Below are positions 1 through 7,045 of a DNA stretch of 18,148 nucleotides, piece after piece; positions within the stretch are counted from its first letter, which is position 1, and each line of letters starts with the position of its first letter. Under the pieces are notes generated by a model. That model saw only the letters and a program-made list of their open reading frames with translations, searched no databases and was not told the DNA's origin. The translations under genes were made by a program, and so were the position numbers. This DNA comes from JBDTZF01 sp040005265 (GTDB taxonomy: Bacteria; Verrucomicrobiota; Verrucomicrobiia; Chthoniobacterales; UBA10450): NCBI GenBank assembly GCA_040005265.1, contig JBDTZF010000050.1, positions 1 through 18,148 of the forward strand, given 5' to 3'.

Positions 1-1179
1 TTTCAAAATCTTCGGGCTGCCATCCTTTGCGCAGTGCTCCATTACTGCCACTACGCGCTTCACCCCCGCGACTAGATCCATCGCGCCACCCGGCCCCTTA
101 ACCATTTTGCCGGGTACCATCCAATTCGCGATGTCGCCTTTATTCGTCACTTCGAACGCGCCGAGAATAGCGAGATCGATGTGCCCGCCGCGAATCATCG
201 TGAACGAATCGGCACTCGAGAAGAAGGCCGAGCCGGGCATTGTCGTGATGGTTTGTTTGCCGGCGTTGATCAGGTCGGCGTCCACTTCGTCCTCAGTCGG
301 GAACGGCCCGATGCCGAGCAATCCGTTCTCGGACTGCAGCGTGACGTTCATGCCTTCCGGAATATAATTGGCCACTAGTGTCGGGATGCCGATGCCGAGG
401 TTAACGTAGTATCCGTCGCGCAACTCCTGCGCAGCGCGCTTCGCCATCAAATCACGGATGGGATTTTCTTTCTTTGCCGCTGCGCTGCCCTGCACGGTAC
501 GAAATTCGATCCGTTTTTCGTATTTCTCTCCTTGAATGATGCGATCAACGAAAATCCCGGGCGTGTGAATCTGATCGGGATCGAGCTCGCCGGCTTCGAC
601 GAGCTGTTCCACCTCGGCCACGCAAACTTTGCCGCAACTGGCGATCATCGGGTTGAAATTCCTAGAGGTTTTTCGAAAGATAAGGTTGCCGGATTTGTCG
701 CCCTTCCACGCTTTGACGAGCGAGACTTCGGCTTTAATGCCGGGTTCGAGCACGTATTCCATGCCGTCGAAAATTTTCGTTTCCTTGCCCTCGGTCAATT
801 TGGTGGCGAAGCCTGTGCGAGTATAAAAACCCGGGATCCCCGCGCCACCCGCGCGCAACCTCTCGGCCAGTGTTCCCTGCGGGATGAGTTCGAGATCGAG
901 TTCGCCCGCGAGCACCTGGCGCTCGAACTCCTTGTTCTCGCCGACGTAGGACGCCATTACTTTCTTCACTTGCCGCGTGGTGAGCAGAACGCCCATGCCG
1001 AAACCATCCACGCCGGCGTTGTTACCGACGATGGTGAGTCCCTTCACGCCACTGTCGTGCAACGCACCGATGAGATTTTCCGGTATGCCGCACAATCCGA
1101 ACCCGCCGGCGGCAATTGTCATGTTGTCGTGGAGCAGACCGGCTAAGGCCGCTTTGGCATCAGGATAAACTTTGCTCAT
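1..1179 (-). CDS. 3-oxoacid CoA-transferase, fused A+B subunits (3' end outside window)
   Basis: Family I CoA-transferase of the succinyl-CoA:3-oxoacid (SCOT) type, which moves CoA between succinyl-CoA and a 3-oxoacid such as acetoacetate in the cytoplasm. The frame is open for 393 codons from ATG 1179 to the window edge. Residues about 1-230 match the A subunit (AAGGFGLCGIPENLI near 23-37, GNNAGVDGFG near 52-60). Residues about 240-393 match the B subunit. The junction region has GEKYEKRIE (218-225), as in animal SCOT. The catalytic glutamate is Glu284 in LQSENGLLGIG, followed by SAFFSSADSF, MIRGGHIDL and ANWMVPGKMVKGPGGAMDLV. Compared with about 520 aa for mature-plus-leader animal SCOT, some tens of residues are missing past base 1. 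Many bacteria encode the two halves separately (scoA/scoB); here they are one chain. No Shine-Dalgarno sequence precedes the ATG. Preferred substrate cannot be read from sequence. Confidence 0.93.
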   Translation of the reverse strand, partial: MSKVYPDAKAALAGLLHDNMTIAAGGFGLCGIPENLIGALHDSGVKGLTIVGNNAGVDGFGMGVLLTTRQVKKVMASYVGENKEFERQVLAGELDLELIPQGTLAERLRAGGAGIPGFYTRTGFATKLTEGKETKIFDGMEYVLEPGIKAEVSLVKAWKGDKSGNLIFRKTSRNFNPMIASCGKVCVAEVEQLVEAGELDPDQIHTPGIFVDRIIQGEKYEKRIEFRTVQGSAAAKKENPIRDLMAKRAAQELRDGYYVNLGIGIPTLVANYIPEGMNVTLQSENGLLGIGPFPTEDEVDADLINAGKQTITTMPGSAFFSSADSFTMIRGGHIDLAILGAFEVTNKGDIANWMVPGKMVKGPGGAMDLVAGVKRVVAVMEHCAKDGSPKILK

Positions 1180-1195
1180 GTCAGGAGAAAATTAA

Positions 1196-1223
1196 CCACG
1201 GATTATGCGGATGGGCACGGATG
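1196..1223. repeat. Imperfect CACGGAT short tandem repeat in CoA-transferase leader
   Basis: Three spaced copies of a heptamer, CACGGAT (1197-1203), TGCGGAT (1206-1212) and CACGGAT (1216-1222), lie just upstream of the CoA-transferase start and so in its leader or promoter. I recall similar 'CCACGGATTA...CACGGATG' runs scattered through Verrucomicrobiota and Planctomycetota genomes, but their role is not known to me. Confidence 0.5.
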
Positions 1224-1227
1224 AATG

Positions 1228-1254
1228 TGGGAGGGGCCTCAGTGCCCCGATCTT
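1228..1254 (+). repeat. Hairpin repeat, copy 1 (GGGGC / GCCCC)
   Basis: TGGGAGGGGC, a 5-base loop CTCAG, then TGCCCCGATCTT. GGGGC (1233-1237) pairs with GCCCC (1244-1248). A second copy with the same flanks and a different loop lies on the other strand at 3044-3070. Each copy ends about 50 bases before a gene start in the same orientation (here ATG 1302). It could be a dispersed repeat or a regulatory hairpin. Confidence 0.7.
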
Positions 1255-1301
1255 CAACGGTGCTTGATAAGCCGGCCGAGACTGACGAATGATACCGCGC
1301 A

Positions 1302-1919
1302 ATGAGCTTACACAGCCAGGGACACCAGAAGTCGCTGCTCAATGTTCTCCTGGAAGTCGTCCTCATCAGCATCGGCGTATTTCTCGCTCTTTGGGGCAAC
1401 AACTGGCACGAGCAACGCGAACATCGCGCGCTGGCCGATTCTGCTTTGCGCAATTTCGCGGACGAAATGCGCACGAACCAGCAAGCTGTCCAAAGTAACC
1501 GCCAATATCACGACGCGCTGGTGCGCGAGCTCCAGGAATTCCTCGCCAGCAACGAACCGGCGACCCAGGAGCGATATGAAAAGAGCGTCCATTTCGAAGG
1601 CGTGCGTCCGGTCATGTTCGAGCACACCGCCTGGGACCTGGCGCTGGCGACCCAGAGCCTCTCTTATCTCAAACCCGAACTGGCCTTCGACATCTCGAAA
1701 GTTTACAGCGAACAAAATGCTTTGCAGACGTTGGAGAACAGCTTTCTCGCCTCCGCCTATACTCCGGCCACTTTCTCGAGCGACAACCTCAAAGGTCTGA
1801 TCACTGCGATGAAATTCTATCTCATCGACGTCAACATCAAGGAGCCGGCCATTCTGCAGAGCTACGAGAAAGTCACTCCCGAAATCGATCGCGCCCTTCC
1901 TCGCTCAAGTACTCGTTAG
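1302..1919 (+). CDS. Membrane-anchored hypothetical protein (DUF6090-like N-terminus)
   Basis: A 205-aa protein I cannot assign to a function. Residues about 11-32 (SLLNVLLEVVLISIGVFLAL) form one transmembrane helix, followed by WGNNWHEQREH. This resembles the 'IGI.LAL..NNW' start of DUF6090-type proteins. Most of the remainder is charged and probably helical, on one side of the membrane. It stands alone, divergent from the CoA-transferase and convergent with the slipin gene. ATG 1302 is chosen because it leaves the helix near the N-terminus. There is no Shine-Dalgarno sequence, and the hairpin repeat at 1228-1254 ends 47 bases upstream. Confidence 0.72.
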   Translation: MSLHSQGHQKSLLNVLLEVVLISIGVFLALWGNNWHEQREHRALADSALRNFADEMRTNQQAVQSNRQYHDALVRELQEFLASNEPATQERYEKSVHFEGVRPVMFEHTAWDLALATQSLSYLKPELAFDISKVYSEQNALQTLENSFLASAYTPATFSSDNLKGLITAMKFYLIDVNIKEPAILQSYEKVTPEIDRALPRSSTR

Positions 1920-2208
1920 GGCGTAGGCCGAGGCTTCCCTGGCAATCGTGCTCTAAAAGTTAGCTTCTCGGATCGAACAACACTTCAACAGTCGGACTGG
2001 TTTTGAAAATTGGCGCGAGCTAGCGAAGGTGGGACAATTCGAAACGCGGAATATAAAATCGCTGAAGGGCTGGAATTAAGAATGACGCTGGATGATTTGC
2101 GGTAGCGCGCTCGCTCTTTGCACCGACTACTTTGCGACGACCACTGGCGCGGATGGGATTTGTGCAGGCCAATCCAGGGAGATCTGGGGTCGCATCGCTG
2201 TAACGCTC
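1920..2208. other. Intergenic region, no gene seen
   Basis: 289 bases between the convergent membrane protein and slipin genes. I see no convincing ORF, RNA gene or strong hairpin followed by a T-run. AT-rich patches occur around 2040-2085 but no promoter can be assigned. Confidence 0.5.
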
Positions 2209-2991
2209 TTAGTTCGGCGGTCTTCGATTGTCGCGAAAGTAATCGCCGAGACTCTTGGCGAGATTCGCAAAGTCGGAGGGGATCATAATCACAGTAGTGC
2301 TGTTATTTTCCGCGCCGACCTCCGTCACCATCTGCATTCGACGCAGCTCCAGGGCCGCGGGGTTACCGGCTATATTCTCCGACGCTTGTCTCAGCTTGAG
2401 TGACGCTTCTAATTCGGCGTCCGCCTTGATCAAGCGCGCGCGCTTTTCGCGGATGGCCTGCGCTTGCATGGCCATCACTTCCTGCATCGCCGCCGGCAGT
2501 TCGACGTCTTTCATCTCGAAGCGCTCGACTTCCAAACCCCAGGCGACCGTCGACGGTGAAATTCCCTGCTGGAGGAGCACATTGATCTTATCGCGTTCCT
2601 GCAAAACCTCGTCGAGATCGTGCTGGCCGATAATGTTGCGCAGACTCGTGAGCGCGAGCTGATAGATCGCGGTACCGGCGTTTTCCACCGCTATGATCGA
2701 CTTGGCCGCATCGGTAATCTTATACCAGAGCACGGCATTTACTTTGATCGTGACACTGTCGCGCGTGATCGTTTCCTGCTGTTCTGCCGCGATCGTGCGG
2801 ACCCGGATGTCGATAATCATGCTCCGTTCGATCCCCAAAGGAATGATCCAATAAAGACCGGGGCCGCGGATGCCGACGTAACGCCCGAGCCGGAAAATCA
2901 CTCCGCGCTCATACTCTCGGGCAATTCGGAGGCCGATGAGGATTATGAACACCACCGCACCCGCGACGATTTCCCAGGTCGAATAGTTCAT
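2209..2991 (-). CDS. Slipin/stomatin-like SPFH domain protein
   Basis: 260 aa. SPFH/band 7 proteins form ring or cage oligomers on membranes and organise microdomains or proteases. Residues about 5-22 (TWEIVAGAVVFIILIGLRIA) are an N-terminal membrane segment. EYERGVIFRLGRYVGIRGPGL and the following IPLGIERSMIIDIRV are the typical band 7 start. Next come TRDSVTIKVNAVLWYKI, TSLRNIIGQHDLDEVLQERDKIN and WGLEVERFEMKDVELP, all standard slipin signatures, then an Ala/Glu/Lys-rich coiled region. ATG 2991 is preferred over the in-frame GTG at 3039 because it gives the usual slipin length and places the membrane helix at the N-terminus. The NfeD-type partner protease that often sits beside slipins is absent here. 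Confidence 0.93.
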   Translation of the reverse strand: MNYSTWEIVAGAVVFIILIGLRIAREYERGVIFRLGRYVGIRGPGLYWIIPLGIERSMIIDIRVRTIAAEQQETITRDSVTIKVNAVLWYKITDAAKSIIAVENAGTAIYQLALTSLRNIIGQHDLDEVLQERDKINVLLQQGISPSTVAWGLEVERFEMKDVELPAAMQEVMAMQAQAIREKRARLIKADAELEASLKLRQASENIAGNPAALELRRMQMVTEVGAENNSTTVIMIPSDFANLAKSLGDYFRDNRRPPN

Positions 2992-3043
2992 GGGACGGTT
3001 ATAACGGATAGGGGCGGCGGCGGCGATACGATTTTTCACGGCT

Positions 3044-3070
3044 AAGATCGGGGCATTAAAGCCCCTCCCA
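3044..3070 (-). repeat. Hairpin repeat, copy 2 (GGGGC / GCCCC)
   Basis: Read on the minus strand: TGGGAGGGGC, loop TTTAA, TGCCCCGATCTT. It matches copy 1 (1228-1254) at all 22 bases outside the 5-base loop. Here the stem is extended by AAGATC (3044-3049) facing GATCTT (3071-3076). It ends 53 bases before the slipin ATG at 2991, the same arrangement as copy 1 upstream of the gene at 1302. Confidence 0.7.
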
Positions 3071-3227
3071 GATCTTGGGTGGATCGGAACGGCTTGCCGA
3101 CCCGCGTCCGGCGGCGGGACTGCAGCTTCAATGTTCCAGTGACGAAATCACTCGGCTGCCAACTCGCCGAATGCCGGTTGCTCCCTGAATTTTGGAGGAT
3201 CTTTCGAAGGAAGTCGTGACACGAAGT

Positions 3228-3249
3228 GGGACGACACAGAGGTCGTCCC
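3228..3249. repeat. Perfect 8-bp hairpin GGGACGAC / GTCGTCCC
   Basis: GGGACGAC (3228-3235), loop ACAGAG, GTCGTCCC (3242-3249). It is flanked by CAC/GTGG-like bases but has no T-run. It lies 136 bases past the 3' end of the monooxygenase gene, in the intergenic gap, so it may be a REP-like repeat or a processed 3' structure. Confidence 0.65.
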
Positions 3250-3385
3250 TCCAGTTAGTGCTCAGTGACGTGCTGACACGAGGCGTCTCCATCGCCGAAA
3301 CTTTTAGCCAGTGCGAAAATCGATATCGTATTCTTTATGCAAACACCGACCGGCCGAGGCTGTTCTCGATTCTTAGCGTTACTCC

Positions 3386-4678
3386 TTAAGGAGCCTCGGA
3401 ATCTTTTTGACTTTGCCGATAAGCCTGAAGTCTAGGAACGTCCGTTTGATTGACGGGTATCATCTGGACGACAACGTCAGACATCTCATCGAACGTTTGT
3501 ATTCCCCACCGAACGCGTTGCGGCGTCAGCGAAGGGTTATTTAGGTTGTCGATGGAATTATCATGCACACATTCCATGATTAATTCTGTGCCGGCCGGCA
3601 ATCGAACTGGCTTTGAGTACTGATAGTACATCTGCCACTTGAAATCCCAGTCGTTGATCCAGAGCAACGTCCGCTTTTTGCCGCCCGGCATTCTCGCGAT
3701 CACTTTCACCTCCTTGCCCAGCCAATGCATGTGGGGAAATAATCCGAAAACGTCCACCGCCACAGGCAAGACCTCTGAATCCCGGGATCGATATGCTTTC
3801 TCGCCCGGCGGAATATCGATGCGGCGGTCTTCCAATAACACGTCTACCGACGATTTCGACGGCGGGTGATCAGTCAGAAAGATTCCGATTCTCGATTGTT
3901 CCGACTCTGGTTTTCCGGAGAGGTGGAAATGCAACTGTAAGACGAGGTCCGCGCCTTTCGGCCACGGAAGAGATAATCCCTCGGGCAATGGCACTGGGTT
4001 CCAACCAGGAGTCCAGATGCTCATATTGCCTGGTAACATCCTTCCGGGAAGCAATACCTGAGTGAAGCCGGGGCCTGGATCGGCCTCATCCCTCTCGCGC
4101 GATGAATGCGTAGTATCCATCGCGAGGACCGCATGATGCACAACCCGCCGGTTGCTTGGCCGATATTCGATGGCTCGGATGTATTTGCCTTCCGGCAACT
4201 GCAGCGGCAGAACGAAGTTGCGATGTATATCATTGCCTTCAGCCGGCATTCCATAAGGCTCCGGCATCGTCAGAACGATGTCCGGATTTCCCAACTGCCA
4301 TCCGGAAACGAATGTTGGAGACGCTGGAAGATCCTTTTGATCTCCTTCCGGCATGCCTGCCTTAAACCACTCCTGAATCAACGATACCTGCTCGTCGGTC
4401 AATCGTCGCGCACCGACAAACTCACCGTAACCCGGGACTGCTTTCCAGGGCGGCATGATCCTGGCCTTTATGACTGCGGCGATGGTTTTGCCGTGTTTGC
4501 GAACATCGTTGTAAGTGAGCAGCGAAAAAGGCGCAACCTCTCCGGGCCGATGACACGTTACGCAATTTGCCTGCACCAATGGAGCAATATCGCGGCAATA
4601 CGTTGGCTCTCCTTTGGGTGACTGCGCCCTGCACCTGCTCGTCACCACAAGCGCAAGCAACAAGGATAGAAATTTCAC
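3386..4678 (-). CDS. Exported cytochrome c / PHM-like copper type II monooxygenase
   Basis: 430 aa. Residues 1-19 are a Sec signal peptide. Residues about 25-112 are a cytochrome c domain with haem motif CVTCH (39-43) and a likely axial Met in IMPPW (Met75). Residues about 130-410 resemble the peptidylglycine/dopamine beta-monooxygenase fold. Likely CuH ligands are His181-His182 (VVHHAV) and a His of LQLHFH (250/252). Likely CuM ligands are His316/His318 (FPHMHWLG) and Met399 (DEMSD). The set is complete, so catalysis is plausible, but the substrate is unknown. Start is GTG 4678, overlapping the redoxin stop in GTGA, which points to translational coupling. Copper monooxygenases take electrons one at a time, so the fused haem domain could be the donor (inference). 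Such proteins are often annotated only as 'cytochrome c'. Confidence 0.88.
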   Translation of the reverse strand: MKFLSLLLALVVTSRCRAQSPKGEPTYCRDIAPLVQANCVTCHRPGEVAPFSLLTYNDVRKHGKTIAAVIKARIMPPWKAVPGYGEFVGARRLTDEQVSLIQEWFKAGMPEGDQKDLPASPTFVSGWQLGNPDIVLTMPEPYGMPAEGNDIHRNFVLPLQLPEGKYIRAIEYRPSNRRVVHHAVLAMDTTHSSRERDEADPGPGFTQVLLPGRMLPGNMSIWTPGWNPVPLPEGLSLPWPKGADLVLQLHFHLSGKPESEQSRIGIFLTDHPPSKSSVDVLLEDRRIDIPPGEKAYRSRDSEVLPVAVDVFGLFPHMHWLGKEVKVIARMPGGKKRTLLWINDWDFKWQMYYQYSKPVRLPAGTELIMECVHDNSIDNLNNPSLTPQRVRWGIQTFDEMSDVVVQMIPVNQTDVPRLQAYRQSQKDSEAP

Positions 4679-5265
4679 AAGTCCGGATTCGCCTTAGTCG
4701 GGATAAAGCAACCGATGGGAGCCATCTTGGGCCATATGGCTGGTTTATTTTGCACAATCGATTCGAGCGCGTTCTGTAGATCGCGCTGCCGCGGATGATC
4801 GAGCCTCTTGCCATAATCAACATAGCGATCATCGATGCGTCCTCGATACAATAGTTTACCCTCCGGCGAAAAAACGGCGGCCTCAGGAGTTCGCGTCGCC
4901 CCCGATTTCCGCACCAATTGTTGCGCCGGGTCGAGCAAACCCGGGAATCCAAAATTGTAATCCTTGGAATGCTGCCGCGCTTCGTTCACAGCGATGTCAG
5001 GATCCGCATAAACCAGATAGAAATCGATTTGCGGAAACGCTTGACGAAGGCGTCTGAGTTCGGAGGCGTAGAAATTACATATAGGACAATCCGCCAGCAC
5101 GAAAATGAAAACCAACGCCTTTGCATTCGCATTTGTTTTCGAAAAAAATGTATGCGAAACCCCGGCCAGATCCTTCGCCATAACTGTGGTGGAAGCCCCG
5201 CTTACGGACGCGGCGGTCAGGCCGAGCAAAACGCCAAGGCAAAGAACACGGCCCAAGAGCTTCAT
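4675..5265 (-). CDS. Exported redoxin (thioredoxin-fold, CPIC active site)
   Basis: 196 aa. Residues about 1-24 (MKLLGRVLCLGVLLGLTAAS, ending near VSGA) form a signal peptide, so the protein acts outside the cytoplasm. LVFIFVLADCPICNFYASEL carries the Cys60-Pro-Ile-Cys63 redox pair of the AhpC/TSA-redoxin type. FSPEGKLLYRGRIDDRYVDYG is the usual thioredoxin-fold strand and loop. The C-terminal IGCFIP resembles the tail of redoxins that are fused to copper monooxygenases in other phyla. ATG 5265 is chosen over in-frame ATG 5286 because it starts directly at the signal peptide. It is upstream of, and overlaps by 4 bases, the copper-monooxygenase gene. Likely partner: reduction or copper/haem handling for that enzyme (inference). 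Confidence 0.88.
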   Translation of the reverse strand: MKLLGRVLCLGVLLGLTAASVSGASTTVMAKDLAGVSHTFFSKTNANAKALVFIFVLADCPICNFYASELRRLRQAFPQIDFYLVYADPDIAVNEARQHSKDYNFGFPGLLDPAQQLVRKSGATRTPEAAVFSPEGKLLYRGRIDDRYVDYGKRLDHPRQRDLQNALESIVQNKPAIWPKMAPIGCFIPTKANPDL

Positions 5266-5566
5266 GGAAGATACTTCACGCAACATGCGAATATTCGCAC
5301 GCGGGCTTGCTCTAGCAGTGCGAAGAATCGGCAGGTAGACTTTACCGAGGGATTGAATAGCGGTCGGTCGTTAGGCCGGCTAATACCTTGTTGGTTGGGT
5401 CGGTAAATGCTTTTGCCTATACAGCCGCAATCGGCGATCTGCTAATAGGTTTGCAAGAATAAAGCTTGCGGTCAGCGAGGGCGCTAACCGCAGAACGCGA
5501 GAGGACGTGCGCTCCCTCGAGTTGCTCGCGCACCAATCGTCGGCACATTGCAGTCTTAATTTTTCT
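5266..5566. promoter_or_regulatory. Divergent intergenic region between redoxin and prpD
   Basis: 301 bases that must hold the start signals of both the redoxin unit (-) and the prp genes (+). A small stem GCAAG (5453-5457) / CTTGC (5465-5469) with an AT-rich loop is the only symmetric site I can point to. I could not assign -35/-10 boxes with confidence, and no PrpR- or GntR-type regulator gene is nearby. Confidence 0.35.
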
Positions 5567-6961
5567 ATGACCAAAACGCTCGCCCACCAATTGGCCGAAT
5601 ACGCCTGCTCGCTTCGCTTCGAGGATCTGTCCAAAGAGGTCGTGCACGAAGCAAAACGTCGTGTAATCGATTCGTTCGGTTGCGCGCTCGGAGCCTGGAA
5701 TGAAGAACCATGTGTGATCGCCCGCAAAGTGGCGTCGGAATTTTCGGCAAGAAATGGATCGACAATTATCGGCACCACTCACAAGACGCCGCCGGACTGG
5801 GCCGCATTCGCCACCGGTTGTTGCATCCGCTATTTCGATTATAACGACACTTACCTGTCGAAAGAGCCGGCGCATCCGAGCGATAACATCGCCGCGGCGC
5901 TTGCTGTGGCTGAGAGCGTCGGCGCGGATGGACGCGAATTGATTACGGCCATCGCGCTTGCCTATGAGGTGCAGTGTCGCTTGTGCGATGCGGCCAGCAT
6001 CCGGGCCCGCGGTTGGGATCATCCGACGTATGGCGCTTTTTCAACCGCGCTCGCTGCGGCGCGATTGATGAAACTGGATCCGGAAAAGACGCGTCATGCC
6101 GTCAACATCGCGGGTGTTGCCTGCGCCGCGTTCCGGCAGGCGCGGGTCGGTGAGTTGTCGCACTGGAAAGGCGTCGCCTTCGCCAATGCCGCGCGGCACG
6201 GAGTTTACGCCGCGTTGCTCGCGCGGGCTGGCATGACCGGACCGGCCCCGATTTTCGAGGGACAAATGGGATTTGAAAAAGAGCTCGGTGTTTCGTTAGG
6301 CGACGTCGGTAAGAAATTCGTGAAACAGCCAAACGCAAAATCTCCCGATGAAGGGACCGCTGCGATGATTTTGAAGACGAGCATTAAATACTGGCCGGCG
6401 GAATATCACAGCCAGAGCGCGATCGAAGCCGCCATGTTCTTGCGACAGGAAATCGGCGATCCCTCAAGAATTCAGTCGGTTCGGATCGAAAGTCACGATG
6501 CCTCCGTTGATATCATTGGAAGTGAGCCGGAAAAATGGAAACCGGAGACGCGCGAGACGGCTGACCACAGTTTGCCTTACATCACGAGCATTGCCTTGAT
6601 CGACGGCGAAGTGACCGAAAAGCAATTCCAACCGGAGCGGTTCATGGATCCCAAGATCTGGAAATTTCTCGAAAATGTAACGGTCCAGCGCAACGCGGAG
6701 TTGAGCTCACTCTACGCGAAAGCAGTCGCGAACATTGTGCACGTGACCTTGGAAGATGGGCGCACGTTGACCAAGCGGGTCGATTACCCCCTTGGCAATG
6801 CCTTGAATCCGGTCACCGATAAGCAATTGGAAGGAAAGTTTAATGCCTTGGTTGTGCCGCTGCTGGGCGAGAGCGGCGCAAAAAGAATTGTCGATCTTGG
6901 GTGGAAGCTGGATGAAGCCAGGACCGTGGATGAACTTTTGCAGGCGGCAGTGATGAAATGA
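5567..6961 (+). CDS. prpD: MmgE/PrpD family 2-methylcitrate dehydratase
   Basis: 464 aa, close to the usual 450-485 of PrpD. It dehydrates 2-methylcitrate to 2-methyl-cis-aconitate in the methylcitrate cycle. The family signature includes RRVIDSFGCALGA near the start, GCCIRYFDYNDTYL and AHPSDNIAAALAVAES, followed by YEVQCRLCDA and GWDHPTYGAFSTALAAARL. SIKYWPAEYHSQSAIEAA and the VQRNAEL segment lie in the C-terminal part. ATG 5567 (MTKTLAHQL) is preferred to the in-frame upstream start at 5507, whose extra 20 residues look unlike the family. No Shine-Dalgarno sequence is seen. It is followed after 84 bases by prpB, then prpC, which supports PrpD over other MmgE/PrpD activities. Confidence 0.9.
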   Translation: MTKTLAHQLAEYACSLRFEDLSKEVVHEAKRRVIDSFGCALGAWNEEPCVIARKVASEFSARNGSTIIGTTHKTPPDWAAFATGCCIRYFDYNDTYLSKEPAHPSDNIAAALAVAESVGADGRELITAIALAYEVQCRLCDAASIRARGWDHPTYGAFSTALAAARLMKLDPEKTRHAVNIAGVACAAFRQARVGELSHWKGVAFANAARHGVYAALLARAGMTGPAPIFEGQMGFEKELGVSLGDVGKKFVKQPNAKSPDEGTAAMILKTSIKYWPAEYHSQSAIEAAMFLRQEIGDPSRIQSVRIESHDASVDIIGSEPEKWKPETRETADHSLPYITSIALIDGEVTEKQFQPERFMDPKIWKFLENVTVQRNAELSSLYAKAVANIVHVTLEDGRTLTKRVDYPLGNALNPVTDKQLEGKFNALVVPLLGESGAKRIVDLGWKLDEARTVDELLQAAVMK

Positions 6962-6964
6962 TCG

Positions 6965-7037
6965 GGTAGGGGCGATTCACCGAAACGCCCGAAAGTGGCA
7001 ATCCGGCTCGGATCGATTGGGGTCAATCGCCCCTACC
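6965..7037. repeat. Palindromic element with GTAG/CTAC ends between prpD and prpB
   Basis: GGTAGGGGCGATT (6965-6977) is perfectly complementary to AATCGCCCCTACC (7025-7037), with three more pairs after one mismatch and a loop of about 40 bases. It fills most of the prpD-prpB gap and ends 8 bases before the prpB ATG. Outer bases GTAG and CTAC match the elements at 9110-9166 and 14200-14278. Confidence 0.8.
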
Positions 7038-7045
7038 TCATTCGA

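Larger units (their letters stand above)
2992..3385. other. Intergenic region with two hairpin repeats, no gene
   Basis: 394 bases upstream of the slipin gene and downstream of the copper-monooxygenase gene. It holds the hairpin repeat copy 2 (3044-3070), a second perfect hairpin (3228-3249), and a direct repeat TGACACGA at 3217-3224 and 3274-3281. A short open frame at 3192-3389 has no family resemblance and is not called. Confidence 0.6.

Noticed and set aside
532..1146. Long plus-strand open frame of 204 codons
   Set aside because: It is opposite the clear CoA-transferase reading on the minus strand and has no family pattern of its own.
3192..3389. Short plus-strand open frame of 65 codons in the intergenic gap
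   Set aside because: No recognisable motifs, crosses the hairpin repeat and runs into the 3' end of the monooxygenase gene.
6995..7045. N-terminal extension of prpB from GTG 6995
   Set aside because: The extra 17 residues are encoded by the palindromic repeat arm and do not match the family.
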